This document shows, piece by piece, positions 14,963-19,827 of a stretch of 19,827 bases of DNA. The DNA comes from DATIJJ01 sp964612855 (GTDB lineage Bacteria > Pseudomonadota > Gammaproteobacteria > DSM-16500): positions 1-19,827 of the forward strand of contig CAZTDR010000049.1 in NCBI GenBank assembly GCA_964612855.1, given 5' to 3'. Made by a program: the position numbers and the translations under genes. Within the stretch, counting starts at the first letter, position 1; each line of letters opens with the position of its first letter. Under the pieces are notes generated by a model. It saw nothing but the letters and a program-made list of their open reading frames with translations, had not been told where the DNA came from and did no database searches.

Positions 14963-16123
14963 TTAGGGAACATATGCACCACTCAGCGGTTGTTGTTGCC
15001 AAACTTGCATAGAACCTGAGGGAGTTTCAGTGCCATCATTTGGAACGCAACGTGTCAAAGCCACTATATTACCCATCATTTTTCCTTGCTGAATAGGAGT
15101 GCCTCCCGATGTTGTTGGATATACCAACCCTTTTTGCGTGGTGATGGTTAAACAAACTCGCCAATATTTTGTTCCATTTGGAGAAATAGTTGTTCCTGCT
15201 TGATCATTCCAACAATCTTGTGCAACGGGATCTTGCGTGACACGACAGTCGAGCGGTGGTCCATTGCCACCTGAGGAAGTAGGATTAACTGGCAATCCGC
15301 TAGCAACATCACCGCCCCGCGCAAATGCCGTGAAACTGCTGACCGGATAAACATTGGCTGTACAGTTTTGCGGTTCGTAGGGAGATGAAAGGCTCGAGCC
15401 ACTGCATGAGACGGCATCATTTACGCCACTTACCGCAGCCGGCATAACCATAATGTCAGGGCGCATATGAGGTGGACAATTGGGCGCTGGCACACAAGAA
15501 CCACTATAATAAACCGACGCAAAATTAACCGAGCGCGCATTATTTAAGTTTTGCCCTGGAATATTAACGTTTGCAACGACGACGGTGCAACCCGTATAAG
15601 GTGCGCCCTTACAAACCTCTGGCTGTACAGGAGGCATAGCACCTGAAACACTATCAGGCGTTGTGATATATGCCATCGGCAATCGACCCGCAATAATGGC
15701 TGCATTGGCCGGTGTATTGACTGTGGTATAAGCAAAAAAGCCGCCGCCATTACTAACATTATTACATCCAATCAAATAAGGTTGTGCATACGAATTGTTG
15801 GTTAAATTGGTCGGTATGTAATTTGGTTTCATTTGATTGGTGTTAGTCCAGGTTGCGGCACCACTTGTTGAACACTGTGTGGCATTAATGGAGGCGCCAT
15901 TTAATGGCCAAAAAGAATTGTTCAAATAAAAACTCATGCCTGCATTCAAGATTTGCTGCATTTGTAAAACCGTTTTATCACGGCGCAATTCATCCGAACG
16001 CTGTGTAGAATAATTCAACATAAGCACAACAAGTGAGCTAGCAATCGCTAACACTAATAAAACTTCAAGTAAGGTAAATCCTTTTATCTTTTGTCGCAAT
16101 GTAATCATCGCGTTATCCGCCAC
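14963..16123 (-). CDS. Large type IV prepilin-like protein, cysteine-rich (386 aa)
   Basis: Has a class III prepilin signal: basic leader ending KG, then FTLLEVLLVLAIASSLVVL with Glu at mature position 5. The helix continues as DKTVLQMQQILNAG and is followed by FYLNNSFWPLN, a common pilin pattern. The remainder, over 300 residues, is rich in Gly, Asn, Pro, Ser and contains 12 cysteines, many in short loops (SCVPAPNC), which suggests several disulfides. Much longer than usual major pilins; length and architecture recall the R64 PilV tip adhesin, but no shufflon-like repeats are seen. The listed start is GTG, overlapping the upstream stop by 11 nt and giving a 15-residue leader like its neighbour's. 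ATG at 16108, with GGCGGA before it, is an equally credible start. Confidence 0.85.
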   Translation of the reverse strand: MADNAMITLRQKIKGFTLLEVLLVLAIASSLVVLMLNYSTQRSDELRRDKTVLQMQQILNAGMSFYLNNSFWPLNGASINATQCSTSGAATWTNTNQMKPNYIPTNLTNNSYAQPYLIGCNNVSNGGGFFAYTTVNTPANAAIIAGRLPMAYITTPDSVSGAMPPVQPEVCKGAPYTGCTVVVANVNIPGQNLNNARSVNFASVYYSGSCVPAPNCPPHMRPDIMVMPAAVSGVNDAVSCSGSSLSSPYEPQNCTANVYPVSSFTAFARGGDVASGLPVNPTSSGGNGPPLDCRVTQDPVAQDCWNDQAGTTISPNGTKYWRVCLTITTQKGLVYPTTSGGTPIQQGKMMGNIVALTRCVPNDGTETPSGSMQVWQQQPLSGAYVP

Positions 16124-17009
16124 ATAAATAATTCAAAGGATTATACCAATTTTGTGTTTCATTAGTCACACCGCTTAATGTTGCCATGCCATCATTGGTA
16201 TATTGCATATTAAATTCTTTCACATAAGGTGTCGCAGTCCAATAATCACTGGATATATGTTGACTGAAATAAGACGGGGTGCGCGTCCAAACTAAATACC
16301 CACCCGCGCTGGGTGATGTTGTACAAGCCGCAACGCCGCTGCCTGATGCAGAAGAAATACAGGTTGCGCTAAGATCATTTTGTATTTGTACCCATTGTGC
16401 AGAAGTTAAATTATCCGATAATTTCACTGCGACTTGTACGACCCAGGTTACCGCATGGGATTGTGCAGAAGGAGGATTATCCGTAGCAGAAAGTACGGCG
16501 CCGTTGGTTGCATCACAGTATGCCGGTGGAGTTGCGCCTGTACATGCATACACGCTCATGGAAGGATCCGAATTATTAACTAATACCCGATTAAATTGAA
16601 TATTATACCCTTGATTGGATGGCGTATTATCCAGCAACGGATTATTAGGTTGCCAATTTGCAGCAGGAATAAATTGAGGTGTGATGATATCGGTATTCAC
16701 ATCGAGAATAATATTTTCCTTTATACCCGATCCATCAATAACAGCTGGATCTAAACGGCCGGGCGATTGAGGATTGCTATTAACATCTAATGCTTGCCGA
16801 CAATTTGCGAAATAAAATCCTTCAAGGGCTAAAAAAAGTTGATTCACATTCCCCATGATTTTTTGTTCGTTCGCTTGAAACTGAAACTGATTATAAACTC
16901 TCACACCTAGCGTCATCAAACTGGCTGCAATAGCGAGCACTAAAATCATTTCTAATAATGTTATACCGTGCTGATTCTGAAATTGCATATACCCGCCATT
17001 AACTCTCAT
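16113..17009 (-). CDS. Type IV prepilin-like protein (298 aa)
   Basis: Class III signal: leader ending NQHG, then ITLLEMILVLAIAASLMTL with Glu at mature position 5; cleavage is expected after Gly15. The N-terminal helix runs on through QANEQKIMGNVNQLFLALEGFYFANCR. The ectodomain of about 240 residues has six cysteines (NCRQ, YAC, YCD, TCIS, AACTT, and LCGG at the extreme C-terminus). Which of the two pilins is the major subunit cannot be told from sequence; this shorter one is the likelier candidate. Its start shares ATGA with the preceding pilR stop; an internal ATG at 16988 would leave an 8-residue leader. Base composition matches the neighbours, so recent import of this gene alone is not suggested. 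Confidence 0.85.
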   Translation of the reverse strand: MRVNGGYMQFQNQHGITLLEMILVLAIAASLMTLGVRVYNQFQFQANEQKIMGNVNQLFLALEGFYFANCRQALDVNSNPQSPGRLDPAVIDGSGIKENIILDVNTDIITPQFIPAANWQPNNPLLDNTPSNQGYNIQFNRVLVNNSDPSMSVYACTGATPPAYCDATNGAVLSATDNPPSAQSHAVTWVVQVAVKLSDNLTSAQWVQIQNDLSATCISSASGSGVAACTTSPSAGGYLVWTRTPSYFSQHISSDYWTATPYVKEFNMQYTNDGMATLSGVTNETQNWYNPLNYLCGG

Positions 17010-18061
17010 TGGCCCATCGCCATACCAGTTAAATAAATCCCTCTTATAATAACGATAATCAAACCAGCGCCGACTACCAGTAATAAACCGCCCATGATTT
17101 TTGAAACCAGTGCCAACGTTTTAACACTTTGCTCTCCACCTAATACACCCATGCGTATCAAGCCATGTTCAAAACCTTTTACTTCCGCCATGACGCGCAA
17201 ACGTAAAATACTTTTATCGTCAATTAATCCTGTCGTTAATACATCCGCGATATTCCCTTTACCCATTGCCATTAAGTGTTCCATCGTCACCAGGTGAAAA
17301 GCAATGTAAGGATTCGCTTGATATTGCATAACTTTGATTGCGCTCTTAAAAACAATGCCATTAGCAACCAGCAATCCAAGAGTTTCCATCAATCGTGCGG
17401 CAACAAAACGCCGATAAAGATTAAAAGGAGGAAATCGATCAAGCACTGGCCGGAGGTCTCCCACATAATTATTCATTACCCGGCGTAATAATAAAATAAT
17501 AGCAATGATTAAAAGAATAACTAACCACCACCCATGTTGAATAATGCCCGCTAAATTGACTAAATCACGTCCTGCTTGCGGCCATTCTTCGATGGGCTTA
17601 ATCCCCTTAAATTGCACAAATACACCGTTGCTCAAATAAACCATAATGGCGCACGCCATAATAATGACGATGATAGGATAAGTAATCGCGCTGAAAACAG
17701 CACCCAGTGCCCCACTTTGCTGACCTAGTGTTTTTATCGCCGATTTTAGTGTATCAACTAATGCACCGCCTTCTTCACCGACGCGAACAATTTCTACAAT
17801 ATTAATTTTAAACCAATCGCGCATTCCTTCCGCCAAGCCTTGGCCTTCTGAGATTTTTTGTGCGATCGATAAAGCCACTTCACGCGTAATTCCGGTCGTC
17901 GCTTGTGCCATCATTTCAATCGCACGATTTGCAGGAATGCCATCATTGACTAGCAAATAAAAATCTTCCAGAAAAGCGAGTTGCGCTTTTCCACCAAACT
18001 GAAATTGCTTAAACCAGTGCGATATTTTGTTTGAATATGTTGCTACATCAACGTCAGCCAT
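17006..18061 (-). CDS. pilR: Type IVb pilus inner-membrane platform protein (PilR/TcpE/BfpE, GspF family)
   Basis: 351 residues with the two-domain GspF/PilC layout: first cytoplasmic helical domain (about 25-118, including RVGEEGGALVDTLK), membrane helices at about 121-145 and 176-195, a second cytoplasmic domain (about 205-315, including VMAEVKGFEHGLIRMGVLGGEQS) and a last membrane helix (about 321-343). The GEEGG and GVLGG elements are the family hallmarks. It is the platform through which the ATPase moves pilins into the fibre. It is shorter than type IVa PilC (about 400) and fits the R64 PilR size. It lies 50 nt downstream of the ATPase gene and overlaps the first pilin gene by 4 nt. Confidence 0.92.
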   Translation of the reverse strand: MADVDVATYSNKISHWFKQFQFGGKAQLAFLEDFYLLVNDGIPANRAIEMMAQATTGITREVALSIAQKISEGQGLAEGMRDWFKINIVEIVRVGEEGGALVDTLKSAIKTLGQQSGALGAVFSAITYPIIVIIMACAIMVYLSNGVFVQFKGIKPIEEWPQAGRDLVNLAGIIQHGWWLVILLIIAIILLLRRVMNNYVGDLRPVLDRFPPFNLYRRFVAARLMETLGLLVANGIVFKSAIKVMQYQANPYIAFHLVTMEHLMAMGKGNIADVLTTGLIDDKSILRLRVMAEVKGFEHGLIRMGVLGGEQSVKTLALVSKIMGGLLLVVGAGLIIVIIRGIYLTGMAMGQ

Positions 18062-18111
18062 AGTTTACCTTTTTACTTCGCAGAGTGAATGACATCCCAA
18101 AAATGCTTATT

Positions 18112-19710
18112 TTAAGTATATTTATAAACACTCGCCTTAGTGGCCAAATTAATCGGCCCTACTACTTTTTCCGCATCAAATGGATCGCATATTCCTTCTT
18201 GAATCAATTGCATGGCACGCCCATGAAAATCGACCCAACCATTTTCTAATAAATATTTTTCCCAATTGAGTGTGTCGCTTTTTTGAATAAATTGTCGACC
18301 TGCTTCATCCACCCAAATGACTTCCGCGACGACGGTTCGCCCGCCTACAGCGCTTCCATGACAACTTGCGCAACCGGGGCCACGCGCTTTAGCGCTCGCA
18401 ATAACATCTTTTCCGAGCACGGACTCCCAATCGGGAATAAACGCTTGATGTTTTGGTGAGCTCAACAACGGAATAGCACATTTTTGACAAACGACGGGAA
18501 CCAAACGTTGACACATCAAACAACGTAAAACACTGCTATCACTCAACATGACTGGCGAAATACCCATATCCACTAACCGTGTAATAATGGCGGTCGCGCG
18601 ATTGGTGTGGAGCGTGGTTAAAACCAAGTGACCCGTAATAGACGCGCGCACCATCACATGTGCTGTATCTTCATCCCGCATTTCACCCAAAATAATTACG
18701 TCAGGATCCATACGCAATGCTGCACGCCCCATGCTTGCAAAACTGCGATCTTCTTTTTCTGTGTTGACAGGAACTTGCGTTGCTTCTTCAACCACTTTTT
18801 CTACGGGGTCTTCAATAGAATAAAGTTTTTGTGTTGCGTCGACCATTTCCATACAAGCAGCCAGGGTAGTTGTTTTACCTGAACCTGTTGGTCCTGCCAC
18901 AATAATCGCGCCAAAAGGAAGTTTTAACGCCATTTTAATAATATCAACTTGATTAGCTGTGTAACCTAATTCCTCTAACGTTTTTACGCGCTCTTCACCT
19001 GTTGCCAAAATTCGCATGACCATGTCAAAGCCGCCATGCGCTGGTACGCTTGCCAAACGTAACCGAATATCGCGGCCATTCATTTTAAGTGGCATAGATG
19101 CATCTTGTGGAACAAGGGGATTGAAGTGTGATGTGGCATGGTCGGTTTCTTTATTAAACGCGACAGACGCCAATTCGCGGCCTAATTTTTCTGACCACTC
19201 GGCATAAACGCGCAATTCGCCATGTTGTCGCATACGAATTTTTGTGTATGTTTGACGCACTTGAATATGAATATCGCTGACATTTTGTTGTACCGCTTCA
19301 AAAACCAAATCACGTAAATGCCTTTGTTGGTCACTGAATGTTGTTGTCGTTTCGCCTTTTTGTTTTTTTACCGAGTCATCTTCTTGACCGCTCGCTAATA
19401 ATAATTTAATGAATGACTGTGTTGCCGCAAAAACTTGTCCTGGATGTACGCCTTTGCTCAACATCAGTGATTTGCAATTTTGAACAGCGCGAGAGGTGGG
19501 ATCGGACGAAAGAATAGTTGCAGTTTTTAAGACGACAATAGTGTGTTGGTCCTTGCACCAGGACAATAACTCATCCATGACGCGATCTTTGGTATCAAGA
19601 TCCGCCTGACTATTAAGCACTTTTGTGAAAGTAGCCGCCGCAAATTGTTCTAATAAATCCATGTGGTCTTTATCGTCGGTTGCACTTCCGGAAGAAGTCA
19701 TTTCTGCCAT
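18112..19710 (-). CDS. pilQ: Type IVb pilus assembly ATPase (PilQ/TcpT/BfpD, GspE/PilB superfamily)
   Basis: 532 residues; a hexameric AAA-like motor at the cytoplasmic face. Order: variable N-terminal region (about 1-125), N2 domain with VSDIHIQ and IRMRQHGEL (about 144-165), Walker A GPTGSGKTT (273-281), Asp box YSIEDPVE (297-304), Walker B with IILGEMRD (339-346; catalytic Glu343), His box HLVLTTLHTNRA (361-372). A cysteine module follows: C397-xx-C400, C408-xx-C411 and C447-xx-C450; the last two correspond to the zinc-binding pairs of GspE/PilB, the first is additional. An extension ATPase is more likely than PilT because of the N-terminal domains and zinc module. GAGGTGG precedes the ATG. 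First gene of block 1. Confidence 0.94.
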   Translation of the reverse strand: MAEMTSSGSATDDKDHMDLLEQFAAATFTKVLNSQADLDTKDRVMDELLSWCKDQHTIVVLKTATILSSDPTSRAVQNCKSLMLSKGVHPGQVFAATQSFIKLLLASGQEDDSVKKQKGETTTTFSDQQRHLRDLVFEAVQQNVSDIHIQVRQTYTKIRMRQHGELRVYAEWSEKLGRELASVAFNKETDHATSHFNPLVPQDASMPLKMNGRDIRLRLASVPAHGGFDMVMRILATGEERVKTLEELGYTANQVDIIKMALKLPFGAIIVAGPTGSGKTTTLAACMEMVDATQKLYSIEDPVEKVVEEATQVPVNTEKEDRSFASMGRAALRMDPDVIILGEMRDEDTAHVMVRASITGHLVLTTLHTNRATAIITRLVDMGISPVMLSDSSVLRCLMCQRLVPVVCQKCAIPLLSSPKHQAFIPDWESVLGKDVIASAKARGPGCASCHGSAVGGRTVVAEVIWVDEAGRQFIQKSDTLNWEKYLLENGWVDFHGRAMQLIQEGICDPFDAEKVVGPINLATKASVYKYT

Positions 19711-19808
19711 ATTACCACCTCTTGCTTTGAAGCCTAGAGTCGAAAATTTGCAATTATCACGATGATTGTAAGGGCGTTGTTGCGTAACTCACCATTAAAA
19801 CGGCACTT

Positions 19809-19827
19809 GTAGGGGCATGGCGTGCCA
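19809..19827 (+). repeat. REP-like palindrome, family B, copy 3 (cut by window end)
   Basis: GTAG foot at 19809-19812, then GGGCATGGC-GT-GCCA, the left arm and most of the right arm of the family B core seen at 139-162 (other strand) and 1242-1265. It lies about 100 nt upstream of the pilQ start. The rest is outside the window. Confidence 0.65.

Noticed and set aside
14963..16123. Shufflon-type invertible C-terminus in the larger pilin
   Set aside because: No inverted repeats of the 19-bp shufflon kind and no recombinase gene were seen around it.
10710..19710. Type II secretion, type IVa or MSHA pilus, or Dot/Icm secretion locus
   Set aside because: The lipidated secretin with a TcpQ-like partner and PilO/PilP of R64 type argue for type IVb pili; no GspG/GspL/GspM, PilM/PilQ(IVa) or Dot/Icm genes are seen.

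Overview
The window looks like a chromosomal scaffold from an AT-leaning gammaproteobacterium. The orders pgi-lptM-dapF and (zapB-like)-zapA-fau, the lysine-type EF-P, and the large NAD-dependent glutamate dehydrogenase all fit that class. The tone is Legionellales-like (Coxiella/Aquicella neighbourhood), but nothing here proves the order. The sequence is a draft assembly: a run of exactly 100 N (10547-10646) separates the housekeeping half from the pilus half, so the linkage across it is only as good as the scaffolding.

Left part (1-4653): an inverted pair of GTAG-footed REP-like hairpins, a second REP-like family, efp on the minus strand, then about 550 bp without a gene. That region carries a cluster of DnaA-box-like 12-mers (two in tandem, one inverted) and a composite REP-like element ending at the gene for a short form of NAD-glutamate dehydrogenase. 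Middle (4650-10546): corA (its stop overlaps the stop of gdhB), a small outer-membrane beta-barrel gene with its own promoter and hairpin terminator, a minus-strand cluster (zapB-like coiled coil, zapA, 5-formyl-THF cyclo-ligase), and divergently pgi, the tiny lipoprotein lptM (TTG start inside the pgi stop) and dapF.

Right part (10710-19710): eight minus-strand genes encode a type IVb pilus machine of the R64-thin-pilus/TCP/BFP kind. They fall in two tightly packed blocks. Block 1 is the assembly ATPase, the polytopic inner-membrane protein and two large cysteine-containing prepilins. Block 2 is a TcpQ-like periplasmic protein, a lipoprotein secretin, a PilO-like and a PilP-like inner-membrane protein. 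The ATPase drives pilin extraction through the inner-membrane platform; the PilO/PilP/TcpQ-like proteins would link that platform to the secretin. No prepilin peptidase or lytic transglycosylase is visible, so they must be elsewhere if the system works. The block order differs from R64, and the two pilins have unusually large ectodomains. This locus, the DnaA-box cluster and the REP-like repeats are the most interesting parts of the window.
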